A program made the translations under genes and the position numbers. From Apoda limacodes (lineage: Eukaryota; Arthropoda; Insecta; Lepidoptera; Limacodidae), in the NCBI GenBank assembly GCA_946406115.1, contig OX291547.1:19907001-19971000 (forward strand): a DNA stretch of 64,000 nt. The letters run 5' to 3'. The notes below the pieces were generated by a model. It saw nothing but the letters and a program-made list of their open reading frames with translations, was not told the DNA's origin and did no database searches. This document shows, piece by piece, positions 23,906-34,724 of the stretch (position 1 is the first letter of the stretch; each line of letters begins with the position of its first letter).

Positions 23906-24196
23906 GTGAGGTTGACGCTATTCACCACCGCGCTGAGTTCCGCTACGCGTGATTAATGGCCTCGTGTTTCCTCGACATTGTGTTTTTGTGATGCAAATAA
24001 CTCGAGCCGTCGGAACAAGGAAAATTGAGTGGAGGGAACTAGCAATGGCGCAATTTCAGTTTCTTCGCTCCTGAATACTGATGTTACGCTTTAACAAAAG
24101 CTTATGGCTGCACAGGATTCTGATGAAGCAATAAAAAATGGCGAAGCACGTATCAGGCACTATATAAATAAATGTATTCAAAAAGATTGAAAACAT
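23906..24196. other. Non-coding, includes dispersed repeat fragment
   Basis: The stretch near 23940-24000 (…cgacattgtgtttttgtgatgcaaata…) is similar in inverse orientation to 52785-52845 (tttgcatcacaaaacgtaaa…). It is therefore a diverged dispersed repeat. No gene is seen. Confidence 0.4.
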
Positions 24197-24962
24197 CTGG
24201 TTTATTAAGAATCAAACGAACTCACCTTGTGAAGTTTGATATCTAATTATACAAGTCTTAAGATGATTAGAGTTTACATGCAGCAGTACACAAGTTGATA
24301 CTGTTCTCATCACACCTTTAAAGCTATAAAAATGCTTATTAAAATTAAAATTTACATAGTAGGTAGTTACTACTACCTACAGATATGCACCCCTCCATAT
24401 TTCTCGTTTCTGACTGCTATTATTAAAAGACTTTTTTTCACAGATCTTGGGAACTGCAAGGGATGGTGGGAACGTAATCATCTTCGGTCAAGACACTCGT
24501 ATAATTAGATATCGAACTTCACAAGGTAAGTTCGTTTCGATTTTTAATTATACTTTGTATCTTCGTATCATTATTATAAAGTATTATCTGGATGCGCAGT
24601 AAAACAACGTATGCGAAGATGACAAAACTCTACTTCTTAAACTTATAACAGTTTCACCATTCTTAATGCATAACGCCTCTTACTGAATATTAAGGACTTA
24701 TTTCAAAATTGTGTTAAAAAACGAACGAATTGACTTGTGCGTTGGACAGCATAGAAACACGTAATGGCAGTCAGAAGAGGAGGAAATGTGGAGGGCGCAT
24801 ATCTCTAGGTTGTGGAAACTACCCACATACTATGTAAATTTAAATTTTACTAAGCATTTTATAGCTTTAAACGTGTGATTAAGACAACATTAAAACATTC
24901 GCGTACTGCTGCACGTAAACTCTAATCATCTTTGGAAAAGATACGAAGTATAAATACAATAT
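24197..24962. repeat. Composite foldback with two nested inverted pairs
   Basis: 24205-24255 (aaacgaactcaccttgtgaa, then gatatctaattatac) pairs with 24498-24545 in inverse. Separately, 24255-24425 (agatgattagagtttacatg … agtacacaagttgatactg … ctacctacagatatgcac) pairs with about 24755-24950 in inverse. The two pairings interlock, so this is a rearranged or nested foldback element. No transposase frame is present. Confidence 0.65.
24444..24525 (+). other. Possible orphan exon within the foldback
   Basis: cttttttttcacag precedes an 82-bp segment that is open in one frame (ILGTARDGGNVIIFGQDTRI and a few more residues) and ends in acaag|gtaagt, giving a good acceptor and donor. The end of this segment, including a gtgagt donor, is duplicated in inverse orientation at 24221-24260. 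I recognise no protein family. It may be a captured or duplicated host exon, or a chance open stretch in a transposon. Confidence 0.25.
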
Positions 24963-25288
24963 CACTAGTGATACTTATATTATCACCGATTTGACAAACG
25001 CGAATATCATAATGAAGTGTGCGGTGACAAAAATGGACAAAGGTAATAAAAAGGCCTAAAGGCCGAATTTTTTTAGATTCCCAATTAGATAATAAAACTT
25101 GAAATATTGACTACGCAATTACACTTTTATTTTTCTTATTTTAAGACTAAGGAAAAGGATAGGGGAGGGATACCTTAACTATGTATTTAATTAACTATTG
25201 ATTTATATACTATAATAGTGGTGCAGTAGAAGTTCAGAATTGAACATAGACTACTGCGCACTTCTGGAGATTCAATGAGGCATGAGAC
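24963..25288. other. AT-rich non-coding stretch
   Basis: No gene or recognisable repeat is seen here. Confidence 0.4.
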
Positions 25289-25666
25289 TTAAGAGGATAC
25301 GATTCGTGGCGCCTCGCAGCGGGCTTCATACGAACGAATTTCTCATTCGTTTTTGACATTTACTGATCTATCATTGTAAAATTTCTTAGTCATAATCCCA
25401 AGCCGAACACCTATGTCTGTGGTTCTCCAAAAAGCTTGTAAAATATTTTTATTGACCAGAAATCTTTTTTTAAACCATTTGTATGAAAAATTAAAATCCT
25501 GCATAACTTTTAATCTACAAAATTGTATAGAATACTGCAAACCTAGATATTTATAACTAGAACATATCTTAAAAATCGTGGTGTTTGAACAGCAAGTGTC
25601 AAATTTAAGTGCGAAATTCGTTTGTATGAAGCACGCCGAGAGGCGCTCCGAATCGTATTCTATTAA
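25289..25666. mobile_element. TTAA-flanked foldback element (MITE-like)
   Basis: The left arm begins TTAA-gaggatacgattcgtggc; the right arm, read in inverse, begins TTAA-tagaatacgattcggagc. Both then continue to gcttcata.gaacgaattt. Arms are about 55 bp and the loop about 270 bp. TTAA at both edges is the target preference of piggyBac-type elements, but the tips do not show the usual CCC start, so the superfamily is open. Confidence 0.65.
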
Positions 25667-26559
25667 GATAATTTTCTTTCGTATAAAACATACGACTTTT
25701 CACCTGTACCACCGAGAAAAATAAGTTTAAATGTGTACTATACTGAAGGCCATATGAAACAATTACCTAGTTTATTCTTATTTACAAATACTACATTTTA
25801 TTAAAAACATTACATTCACTTTCGCAACTTTTAAAAGACGCTATTTAGCACTAACTACCCTTTACGATATTTTTGAACCGACTTCTCTGGTAAAAAGCTC
25901 AGCATTAAACACTTGTCTTAACACTTCCAGAGATTTAACAAAGATATCTTAGTCATTAGATTTATTAATTTGTCCCCAAAATAATAATAACTACGTAAAA
26001 AAACAATATACTGCTGAAAAAATTGTTTTCCGCCATTTTCTTTTTTTTTTTTTTTTTTTTATATTATAATGGGCTCGCACGGTCTTAGCAGACCATTTAT
26101 GCATTTGCCAGAGTCAAAGTCAATTATATTATATCGTATCGTTACCGCGCGTCCTCGTTTTCAAGTCCCAAGATTGGGCGGGAGATTTGGTGTGGATCCT
26201 CAGACATTGCGCGTCATGTCCTGCTTATTTCTTCATAATTCACTATTCATGAGCCTTCGCTGCACAATTCTTAACACGGTTTCGTAAAACATTGCTAAAA
26301 TATATACATCGAAAGTCTCTAAATGAATTTAGAAAAATTAAACAGAAAAAAACACCACTCCTTCTTAAGATTTGCCTTTGTGCTTATTTTATTTTTTATA
26401 GAAGTTGCGTTCGGTACTGCATGACATTTTTTTAAGTAAGAATATCATAGGAAGTATTATTATTATTATGAATTATAAATATTAAGTACGTCAAAAATTA
26501 AAAACTGCAGTGTAGGTATTATTATTTTATTTTATTATAATAAGGTATTAATTAATATA
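25667..26559. other. Non-coding; poly-T tract at 26039-26060
   Basis: The poly-T run at 26039-26060 could be the tail of a minus-strand retro-repeat. The open frame 26069-26287 has no recognised motif. Nothing else is supported. Confidence 0.4.
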
Positions 26560-26660
26560 TCTTGGCAACACGCGACTGACACCCCTGGTGTTGCAAGCGT
26601 CCATAGGCTACAGTGGCCGCTTACCATCATGTAGACCATAAGCCTTTTTGCCTCTTGATT
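26560..26660 (+). mobile_element. Non-LTR 3'-end fragment
   Basis: ttggcaacacgcgactgaca and gtgttgcaagcgtccatagg match the 3' end of the family at 36828 and 56515. The terminal A-tail is lost. Confidence 0.6.
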
Positions 26661-26679
26661 TTGAAATCCGGGAGAGGAA

Positions 26680-26930
26680 ATTCACGGAAAACCAAGTTCA
26701 CTGACATAGCTCAAACAGGTAGCAAGCTGAAATGGCAATGGGCAGGCCACATCACTCGTTAAACCGCTAAGCGGTAGGGAAGACAGGTTCTCGAGTGGCG
26801 AACAGGGATCGGAAGACGTAGCGTGGGGCGGGCGCAGTCGGCTTAGGAGCGGCCGTTGTGGAGACATGTGGGGGAGGCCTATGTTCAGCAGTGGACGGCT
26901 GTCTTCTGGCTATAATCAAAACCACATTTT
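26680..26930 (+). pseudogene. RTE-type non-LTR C-terminal remnant
   Basis: The plus strand reads SKLKWQWAGHITR, then VLEWRTGIGRRSVGRAQ and finally EAYVQQWTAVFWL followed by stop. This is the typical C-terminus of RTE-type reverse transcriptases of insects. At least two internal stops break it, and everything upstream is gone. Confidence 0.75.
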
Positions 26931-27067
26931 TTTTGACTAACACCCTTTTTCACTAGGACCTCCACTTGCGTAAACACCGGCAATTTTTGTCTGTTTTTTA
27001 ACATACGAGTACTATTAATAGTTATTTGTTATGCAAGGCAGGCTGTTGCTTTTCGGCATGAGTTAAA

Positions 27068-27385
27068 AAAAAATCGGCCTAGTGCGAGTTGGACTCGCGC
27101 ACGAAGGGTTCCGTGCCATTATCTATTTTGCTTGTTGCAAAAACAAGCAAAAAAACCACATATGTTGTATGGGAGCCCACTTAAATTTTTTTTTCTGTTT
27201 TTTATTATTTGTTGTTGTAGCGGCAACAGAAATACATCTTCTGTGAAAATTTCAACTGTCTAACTATAACGGTTCATGAAACACAGCCTGGTGACTGACG
27301 GACGGACAGACAGACGGATAGCGACGCCTTAGTAATAGGGTTCCTAATTACCTTTCAGGTACGGAACACGGAACCCTAAAAAAAA
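27068..27385 (+). mobile_element. Full-length SINE of the ggttccgtgcc family
   Basis: The element starts at cggcctagtgcgagttggac and ends at ggtacggaacacggaaccct followed by an A-rich tail. The ends carry the inverted pair ggttccgt / acggaaccc. Fragments of the family occur at 21884, 45925, 48405 and 50950. It is non-coding. Confidence 0.7.
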
Positions 27386-27479
27386 GAACAGTGGCACTCG
27401 GGTCCTGCCGCGGTAAAGCTATTGCATTTATGCAATTATAAAAACAGCTGCTTACGTATTCGTCCGATTTCGCTCTCAG

Positions 27480-27715
27480 TTGTTGAACCAATAACTACAA
27501 AGGGATATCTGCTCATGAATTTGCTCTGACCTATGGATTCTCTCAGCTAATACTTTTTCCAACGAGAATACCAGATACAAAAGTCCTTATTGGACCTTCT
27601 TCCAACTGCACGTCCGGACAGATATTCCGTCTCAGTGGATCCTCTTGGCTCCTCGGACCACTGTCTCGTTCGGACTCATGTGTCATGCACACAACCCGAT
27701 CCACCTGGGCCAAAA
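27480..27715 (+). pseudogene. Non-LTR endonuclease C-terminal remnant
   Basis: A frame reads LLPTARPDRYSVSVDPL then GSSDHCLVRTHV. This matches the end of the APE endonuclease with its SDH catalytic motif, probably from the same family as the RT fragments at 36828 and 56515. No RT follows. Confidence 0.65.
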
Positions 27716-28025
27716 AATACAAGTTGCACCCCGGGAGTGCCGGCAGAAGTGAAAACCTTTACACACGATTCGCGCTTAACATTCAAATATGTTACAAGAC
27801 AACTCATAGGTCATGTTTAGTTGTATAGAACCAATGTCCTTAACACACAAATCGCGCTTAACACTCAAATATGTCACAAGACATGTCTTTGACATTGTCA
27901 AGAAATAATAATGTTTGTTTATTTACTTTTTTGACGTAGTATATTTGACATCTAAATCTGTCATAGAATTAAAATCCCATATCCAACCTCCCTGTACCAC
28001 TCAAAATCGCCATATACTAGAAATA
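27716..28025 (+). repeat. Dispersed repeat, shared with 58013-58216
   Basis: gttgcaccccgggagtgccg gcagaagtgaaaac at the left and 'ctcaaaatcgccatatacta' at the right both recur at 58013-58216, with 'tttttgacgtagtatatttg' and 'cccatatccaacctccctgt' between. The present copy is longer. Inside it a short block (taacacacaaatcgcgctta / tacacacgattcgcgcttaa) is duplicated in tandem. It is non-coding. Confidence 0.7.
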
Positions 28026-28724
28026 ATTATGAGCAGTTAGCAGCTAGTCTACACGCATACGTCTAGTCGCACGCACACAAACACCGTCTACCGAACTCAA
28101 ACGACGTTAGACTATTGTTAGCTTTTTTCGTTACGCAATTTCTTGATTCGGTCGCTGCACTCAGAGCCCGCGATAAAAGCTATGCAATAGCTCAAAAACC
28201 TTTTGCGCGCGAAGGCTTTTTCACGCAGATTTAATCAGATTTGAAACGACAAAGTGCGCCTTTCCGAGCCAGGTTTTCTTTTACAATACAATCACGCATT
28301 TACTCTGGAAATTGAGCAAAACGCAACTGTCGTTTGCAAACTTTGTGCGTAAATAAACACGGAACATTACTTCTCAATTAAAATATCAAAAGTACAAGAA
28401 CCAAGAGAAAACGTGTTGCATTACAAATTACTTTCGTAACTACTAAAGGTTAATTTTATTTATTAAAATTGTTTATATAGAAATTAACTTATTTTAAATT
28501 AATTATTTTAATGCGGTTAAAAATTAAATGAACAGCTTTTTTGTGTGAAAAGTACAAAAAAAATAAGCAAGGTTTTCACTAAATTCAAACAGGAGTAAGT
28601 CAAGTCTGCATTGAGAGCGTCAAGCCCCCGTACTTATGAATAAAATTGAATATCTTTGTTTATAATTTGCATCACAAATAGGTGACAACTTGAGTTTATT
28701 TACGTTTTATGACGAAAACGTAAA
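28026..28724. other. Non-coding stretch
   Basis: No gene is seen. The part at 28040-28280 is less AT-rich than its surroundings but has no recognisable motif. Confidence 0.4.
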
Positions 28725-29054
28725 TGTTTACAGTCACCCAAAAGGCTTAAATAAAAAATAGATAATGATGAAAGTATGATGGTCTGCAGTACCTATGTGT
28801 GTTCTAATAAAACATGTCTGTTTTGACGTGCTGACAAATGCTGAATATAATTTATCATAATATTTTATTCATTCATTTTATTTATACTCTTTATACTCTC
28901 TTATGATTTCGGATCCTTCTCAGAGATAGGTATTATCAGCATTTGTCAGCACGTCAAAACAAACATGTTTTATTAGAACACACATAGGTACTGCAGACCA
29001 TCATACTTTCATTATTATCTATTTTTTATTTAAGCCTTTTGGGTGACTGAAAAC
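28725..29054. mobile_element. Foldback element with ~120-bp near-perfect arms
   Basis: The arm at 28725-28844 (cagtcacccaaaaggcttaa … cagtacctatgtgtgttcta … gtgctgacaaatgctga) is repeated in inverse at 28936-29054 with very few mismatches. The AT-rich loop is 91 bp. High arm identity implies recent formation or gene conversion. No coding capacity. Confidence 0.8.
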
Positions 29055-29058
29055 ATAC

Positions 29059-29225
29059 CATTGTCATGTTAGTGGTATTGAAAAAACTAATACTACGTTT
29101 TTGTCGTTCAAAATAAGATTCAGTTAATAATATTATTATGAGATAAAATAAATAATTTTCAACTTAATCTTATTTTGAAAGACAGAAACGTAGTTAGTTT
29201 TTTTAATACCACTAAGATGACAATG
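29059..29225. mobile_element. Second foldback, directly abutting the first
   Basis: cattgtcatgttagtggtat at 29059 pairs with ataccactaagatgacaatg at 29206-29225. The arms, about 65 bp, enclose an AT-rich loop of about 35 bp. It starts only 4 bp after the preceding foldback ends. Confidence 0.8.
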
Positions 29226-29227
29226 AT

Positions 29228-29275
29228 AAGTGGTCACCGCAGTCTCTGGACGCTTGCAACACTCGACTCTACTAT
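29228..29275 (-). mobile_element. Short non-LTR 3'-end fragment
   Basis: agtggtcaccgcagtctctg gacgcttgcaacac is the inverse of the 3' end seen at 37250-37330. Confidence 0.45.
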
Positions 29276-29539
29276 AAATATAAAATCAAACACACTAGGA
29301 TTTTGATCTATCTGCAATTTTTTTTAAGATAAAAAGGATGCCGCAGGTAAACTCTTGCCCATTGTACACCTTCCAGTGACGTAGGTATAGTCTAGTTTGC
29401 TTTGCCAAAGGCGTAGATTCGTTTTTTTCTACAAAGCCAATTAACGTTGTAGACGCCATATTAAAAACTATGTAGGTAGGTAAGTGAAGTATTTAATCTT
29501 TTGCGTACATAAGTAGGTGGTTCTGGGGGATTCGACTTT

Positions 29540-29775
29540 ATCTTGCGTCCTGCCTGAGTGGCGGAAGTTGGAGCCCGGCGTGTGTCAATGTGTCTATTCC
29601 ATTGATTATTCGTAGCTGGCTTTTCGGTAAAGGACAACATCGTGAGGAAACCTGCATACATCAAAATGAAAAGATGTATGTGAAATCCGCAATCCGCATT
29701 GCCTGCGTGTTGACTATGGCCCAAATTGCCCTCGGTGAAGGCCCTGCCCTGACGTATGAGTCTGGTAAATAAGGT
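29540..29775 (+). mobile_element. Lepidopteran SINE-like repeat
   Basis: Key blocks are ggtaaaggacaacatcgtga ggaaacctgcatac, gtgaaatccgcaa and gcctgcgtgttgactatggc cc. Homologous wording (tccgcattgggccagcgtgg, from memory) is common in moth genomes. An open frame on the minus strand through it is a shadow. Confidence 0.55.
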
Positions 29776-30265
29776 TTGTAAATAAGCTATACTCATTTTT
29801 TAATTAGATTCAGTACCAATTTGATACCTAGCGATTTTAGAAAATTATTAACTCTGTAAAATTGTAGAATGAAACAGAAACACCAATTCACACCATAATT
29901 GAGTGTCATACAAATAATGTCCATCGCAAACAATAAGACACACCAAATTCAAACAAAGTTTTGAAATTACTTATTTTTATTCACAGCCAACAATTCACAT
30001 TTTCGATTCAACCCTTGTATGTTCGAATAAACTGGATTAGCTTGGGACATGTACGTTCCCGGAGGAAATCAATAAATTGATATATTTACTGTCGAGTTTT
30101 TCTTTTAGTCCCACAAAAAAGTGTTGGTGTTACTGTTAAAGCTGTAATACATGAAAATACATCATGTTCAAAAAAAAAATTCTTTAAATAATTTATTTGT
30201 TTTTAGGGTTCCCTAGCTATGTGGTAAAAACTGAACCCTTGTAGTTTCTTTCTGTCTGTTCATTT
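29776..30265. other. Non-coding stretch
   Basis: No gene or recognisable repeat is seen here. Confidence 0.4.
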
Positions 30266-30269
30266 GATT

Positions 30270-30385
30270 TATTTAGGATTCCGAAGGAAAATGGGGAGGC
30301 GTTGACGTGCAGCTTGGTCATAGCAAAGGCGTTCGATCAAGTCCTCCATCAGGAAATCGAAGTTACGGACTGCCTGAGGTTTTGT
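30270..30385 (+). pseudogene. Small reverse-transcriptase remnant (motif A)
   Basis: One frame reads SLVIAKAFDQVLHQEI, matching the RT palm motif A (D-x-x-K-A-F-D-x-V-W-H) with the first aspartate replaced. Only about 40 codons survive, so the family cannot be named. Confidence 0.55.
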
Positions 30386-30409
30386 GCAAATGTGTGGCTA
30401 GGACCCCTT

Positions 30410-30665
30410 AAATTATAATAATTTAGATTGCTATAGCAAGCTATAGCTGTAGCTATAGTTTGTGTAAGCTCGGTTAAAGCTATTCTCGCGGGAACTTCTG
30501 ATTTTTTTTGGGATAAAAAGCCTAACTATAGTTCTATCTACATCCCATTCCAAAACCTTACCTATATGTTTGCCAAGTTTCATCTCGATCCGTCCAGTGG
30601 TTGAAGCGTGATTGAGTAATAAACATCCAAACTTTTACATTTATAAAATTATAGTAGGATAGGAT
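30410..30665 (+). repeat. Dispersed lepidopteran repeat copy (right half)
   Basis: It contains gggataaaaagcctaacta, caagtttcatctcgatccgt, ccagtggttgaagcgtgat and ends ttataaaattatagtaggat. This is the inverse of the left half of copies such as 53555-53660. It is non-coding. Confidence 0.5.
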
Positions 30666-31089
30666 GATAGGTAGTGCAATGTCAAGGATGGAAATGAGCA
30701 CACTACGGCCAATATTGTGACTTGCATTGATATTGATTAATGAGATAAAGAGAACTTTCTTCTTAACGTCACATGGACAGTTGAGTTATATCATAGCGAT
30801 ATATAAGTAAATCTTAGAGTAGATTTTCAATGTATGTGTAATTTTACAATCCATAGTAATATTATAAATGCAAAAGTAGCTCTGTCTATATGTGTGTCTG
30901 TTACCCCTTCACGCTAAAACCACTTTACGGATTTAGATTAAATTTGGCATGGAGATCGGGAATGGACTTAGGCTACTTAAATACGTTAAGTGTGAGTTGT
31001 TTTTTTTCTACATATATTTCTTCTTTACGTGTGTTTGTCACCTAACTCCTTCTAAATGGCTGGAACGATTTAAGTGAAATTTTCTCTGA
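30666..31089. repeat. Dispersed repeat copy and minisatellite flank
   Basis: 30850-31000 (attataaatgcaaaagtagc … aatttggcatggagatcggg) is a left-half copy of the family seen at 31720 and 62570. 31010-31089 is a diverged unit leading into the minisatellite. Confidence 0.45.
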
Positions 31090-31615
31090 ATATTTCAATG
31101 GGTTCCTGGGGGTAACCGGTAGGTGGCGCTGCAGTCGGTGTGTCACTGATCGTCTTTTAAACAGCAGATTTTAATGATATTTTTTGTGTACGGTCGAGTA
31201 GGTCCCTGCAAGGTTTAAAATTAACTAATGGACCCAATAGATGGCGATGCAGTTAGTTTGTCACTGATTTCCTCCTAAACGGCAGGGATGATTTTATTAA
31301 TTTTTTTTTTGTGTACGTACGAATGGGTCTCAGCAAGGTTTGAATACACGAATGGACCTGGTAGGTGCCGCTGTAGTTGGTGTGTTCCTGATCTAAACGG
31401 CAGGGATGATTATATTGCTATATTTTGTGTACGTTCGAGTGGGTCCCTGCAATGTTCGAAAACACAATTGGAACTGGTAGTTAGCGCTGCAGTAGGTGTG
31501 TCACTGATTTAAACGGCAGAAAGGATTTTAATGATGTTTTTTGAGTACGTTCGAGTTGGTCCCTGCAGGGTTTGATAACACAATTAGACCCGGTAGGTGG
31601 CGCTAGAGCTAGGAG
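31090..31615 (+). repeat. Minisatellite, four ~115-125-bp units plus a partial
   Basis: Each unit carries taggtggcgctgcagtcggt, gtgtcactgat, aaacggcagggatgatttta, tttttgtgtacgttcgagt and gggtccctgcaaggtt. Unit starts are near 31121, 31245, 31362 and 31477, ending near 31605. It is tandem and diverged, with no coding evidence. Confidence 0.75.
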
Positions 31616-31719
31616 ATATACAAAAATTTTGACTCAACCTAGATTCGTTCGACGTCACTATGGAATCGCAATATGTATAAAATATAAATGTTTAATTTAA
31701 AACAACATATTTAATGTGG

Positions 31720-32025
31720 CGCTGTACCGATTAAGATAAAATGTGGCATGGAGATACTTTGAGTCCCGAGGAAGGACATAGGTTGCTCGAAAACGTCAAG
31801 TGTGAGCCGTTTTTTTTATAATGGAGGAGTTGCCGTTGAAATTCTATAACTATAACCAAATTTAGGCTGGGGGGAATTGCAGGCAAATTTGACATGGATA
31901 GTTTGATATTTGAAAACGTCAAGTGTGAGATGGTTTGTTTTCTGTAATTGAGGATTTTCCGTTGAAATCCAACACCGATATCCGAATCTAGTGCGGGTGA
32001 AACGGTGGGCAAAAGCTAGATTACC
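31720..32025 (+). repeat. Dispersed repeat copy with internal duplication
   Basis: gattaagataaaatgtggca tggagata, 'gaaaacgtcaagtgtgag' (twice) and 'attgaggattttccgttgaa' repeat in two sub-blocks. The right end reads cgggtgaaacggtgggcaaa agctag, as at 62935-62957. Confidence 0.6.
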
Positions 32026-32409
32026 TATATCAAAAATACAACGTTTGGTAAAAATCGAAAAAAAAAAATTCTAAGTCTGGCTACCTTTTTTTACGCAATT
32101 TATCTCTTCATTAACATAATTTCTAAATATAGTGGTACACAATACCACCAATAAGAACGAACGGTTTGTGCAAACCACTTCTGAAAAACAGAATCTTATC
32201 GGTCTAACTTCGACAATATTTAGTATAGCAAACGAATCACACAACTTAATTATAAGTTAACAGGTTAACTGTCCATGCACTGGAGTGGGAATTTCCTACA
32301 AGTACAGTTATGTACTTATGAAAAGTCGGTTTATTTGGGGTTAAAATGAATACTTATGTGTTGTAAAATATTTAGATTCTACTGAAAGTGTTTTTTTTAA
32401 ACAGACCAC
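32026..32409. other. Non-coding stretch
   Basis: No gene or recognisable repeat is seen here. Confidence 0.4.
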
Positions 32410-32582
32410 ACATATGGGACCTTATTGGGAGCCGTCTCGAGCTATTCGGTCTCTGGAATTCTAGACAAAAATGTATGGTAGTCTGTCTTACCTCTCGAAA
32501 CACGTAAATGTATTGCCTACATTTTTCTCTCAAATTCCAGAGTCAGAATAGCTTGAGACTGTTTTCAATAACCTCCATGGTC
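32410..32582. mobile_element. Foldback MITE
   Basis: The left arm (ttattgggagccgtctcgag ctattcgg … ctctggaatt … caaaaatgta) pairs with the inverse of 32516-32580 (tacatttttctctcaaattc cagagtcagaatagcttgag). Arms are about 65 bp with about 20% mismatch, so the copy is old. The loop is about 40 bp. Confidence 0.65.
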
Positions 32583-33584
32583 TCTGGACTCGTAGCGCTT
32601 CCAAGATGATAAATTCACCTCGTGAGTCTGCAGACCAGTGTGGCTGATCCCAACTTTTTGCCAAGTGACATTGATATGTGTTCTTTATAAATCACCAGAT
32701 TGGAGGATAACCAGCTAAAAGTGGACGGAAGACAGCACAGGCTGCCACTGCAATATTTGCACAAAGCCTTATATTGATTGCAATATTTTCTGAAACTTCA
32801 TTTATAAGTAAAAAAATAAAATACATATTATTTCCCATGTTTTTGTAACTTACCTTCCCATTATTTAGCTAACTAATTCTAGGTAATACAAAAATAAAAT
32901 CTCGAAAACTATTTAAATAGCCCATTTTTAACACTTTTTTTCATACCCAACGTACAAAAAAAGGGTACAGACCGTGTATGGTCTGTGGACAGTTCACCTG
33001 TTTAGATGAAGTAATAAATTGTTTACATTTAAATATATATTTTACTATCACAATCTAGGCAGACACTTCAATTTAAAGTTGCTACCCTGAAAACGTGAGC
33101 AAACAAAAAGACTAAAAGGATGAGTGAGTCTGTGAGATTTTTGCTTCGTTTTTCCTGACAAGTGATAAATGGACATGAATGCAGCAGTAGTTTTCGAACA
33201 TTCGACTAGAGCCAGTGACATCGGAAATGGTTGCCATTTTTCAGATGTTCAAGTGGAAAGTCACTTACCCAGATTAAAACAGTAAATATCATTGCAAGTT
33301 TTTACATATAAACTGTTTATTTGAATAAAAAAAACTAGCCAAGTCTAATTCCAATTTTTTGAATTCTAATAATTACTGAATTTTTGTAATAATTTCTTGA
33401 AATTGCTCTTTCTATCTTGTTGCAATTAGATACCATTAAGATACGTAATTAAATTAAAACTATGAAATAATTTATTTTAATAAATCAACAATAATTTTTA
33501 CGGATAACGAAACAAAATCATTTTGAGGTTATCTCATAGTTAATTTTAAAGATTTTTAGATGAGATTTGCTCATTGCAAGATAT
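32583..33584. other. AT-rich non-coding stretch
   Basis: No gene or recognisable repeat is seen here. Confidence 0.4.
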
Positions 33585-33800
33585 AGCTGAAAGAAAGCTT
33601 ATTGTGAAAAAATTTTGAGAACTCAGGTCTTCCGCTCTCTTGGGAAAATGTATGAAAGTACATCTCTACTCCTGAAACTTAGTAAACAAGGTCCCGAAGG
33701 GTGAGATGTACTTCGGTACATTTTTCCATCTGAAAACGCGTGATAAGACTACTCCAGAATCATTTAAGAAATTTTTCACAGTAAGCTCCTATATATTCTT
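33585..33800. mobile_element. Foldback MITE
   Basis: agcttattgtgaaaaaattt at the left pairs with aaatttttcacagtaagctc at the right. Inner blocks aaaatgtatgaaagtacatc and gatgtacttcggtacattttt also pair. Arms are about 90 bp and diverged. Confidence 0.6.
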
Positions 33801-34598
33801 TGGGTGGAACAGTGAATTTGAGAACCTGTTCCATTTTGCAAAATTTAAAGAAAATGTTTCTTTATAAAACTCTTTTGCAGCAAACATTTGTAACTGGATA
33901 CGAAAGGATTGTAAATGTTAAAAAGCATATTTTTATTTGTCCTTTAATACTAGCCTAATAACCTTTATTTGTTTAACTCTATATAGAAATTATTACCTAC
34001 TAATAAAAGTCGGTTGACTACTTTATATATTTTTGTGCTGTTGTCAGAGTGATCTTTACAACGATTCAAATTATTTTTTTAACTTTTCGAAATATGAAGC
34101 ATTACAAAGTAAAGGTTTATACGTCGAATTTTTTCTGGAATGCCCGCCAGTATGAGAAGGAAGACGTTCATTGAATTCAGGACAAACCCACCCTTTTCGT
34201 GCTGAAGAGGTAAAAAAAACCTTGTCAAATGAACGTGAGTTCTTGATATACGAGTTTGTAAAGTAGGTTCCGCCTTACTCCGTCATCTCATACATAACTT
34301 TCTCAAATAAGTAATACGTAAGCGTACCCATGCCATCATACTTACGCATTTGTGAATAAGTCATAACTCGGGTCCGGAACGCGCAGAGACGAAATCCAAT
34401 TTACAACCTGTGTGAGCTTTGACGTTGCCAGAACCGTGAGCAAAATACTAAACATATTATTGATATCAACGTCAAGCAAATATGTATTAAATGTCATACG
34501 CATTACCATTTTCCTGTGAGATTTTATTTTTGTGCGTACGTACAAGTTTAATATTATGTAAGTGGAATACCTTTCTGGATATTTCAAAAGTGTGTATG
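33801..34598. other. AT-rich non-coding stretch
   Basis: No gene or recognisable repeat is seen here. Confidence 0.4.
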
Positions 34599-34600
34599 TA

Positions 34601-34722
34601 CAGTGCAACAAACTTTTCTGACACGGTGTCTGCTCGCTAGTGTCGTCTGAGTTTACACCATTTTGTTATGGCAACTGTAATTTGAATTTATGGCCACCGG
34701 GTTAGAAAAGTTTGTTGCACTG
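34601..34722. mobile_element. Tc1/mariner-type MITE, 122 bp
   Basis: It is flanked by TA on both sides (34599-34600, 34723-34724), the hallmark duplication of Tc1/mariner. The terminal inverted repeats are cagtgcaacaaacttttctg and its inverse. A second copy of the family lies at 63060-63180 inside the NDUFV2-like gene. It is non-coding and must depend on a transposase elsewhere. Confidence 0.85.
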
Positions 34723-34724
34723 TA

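Noticed and set aside
29461..29796. A 111-codon minus-strand gene
   Set aside because: It overlaps a SINE-like repeat, with no start context or domain.
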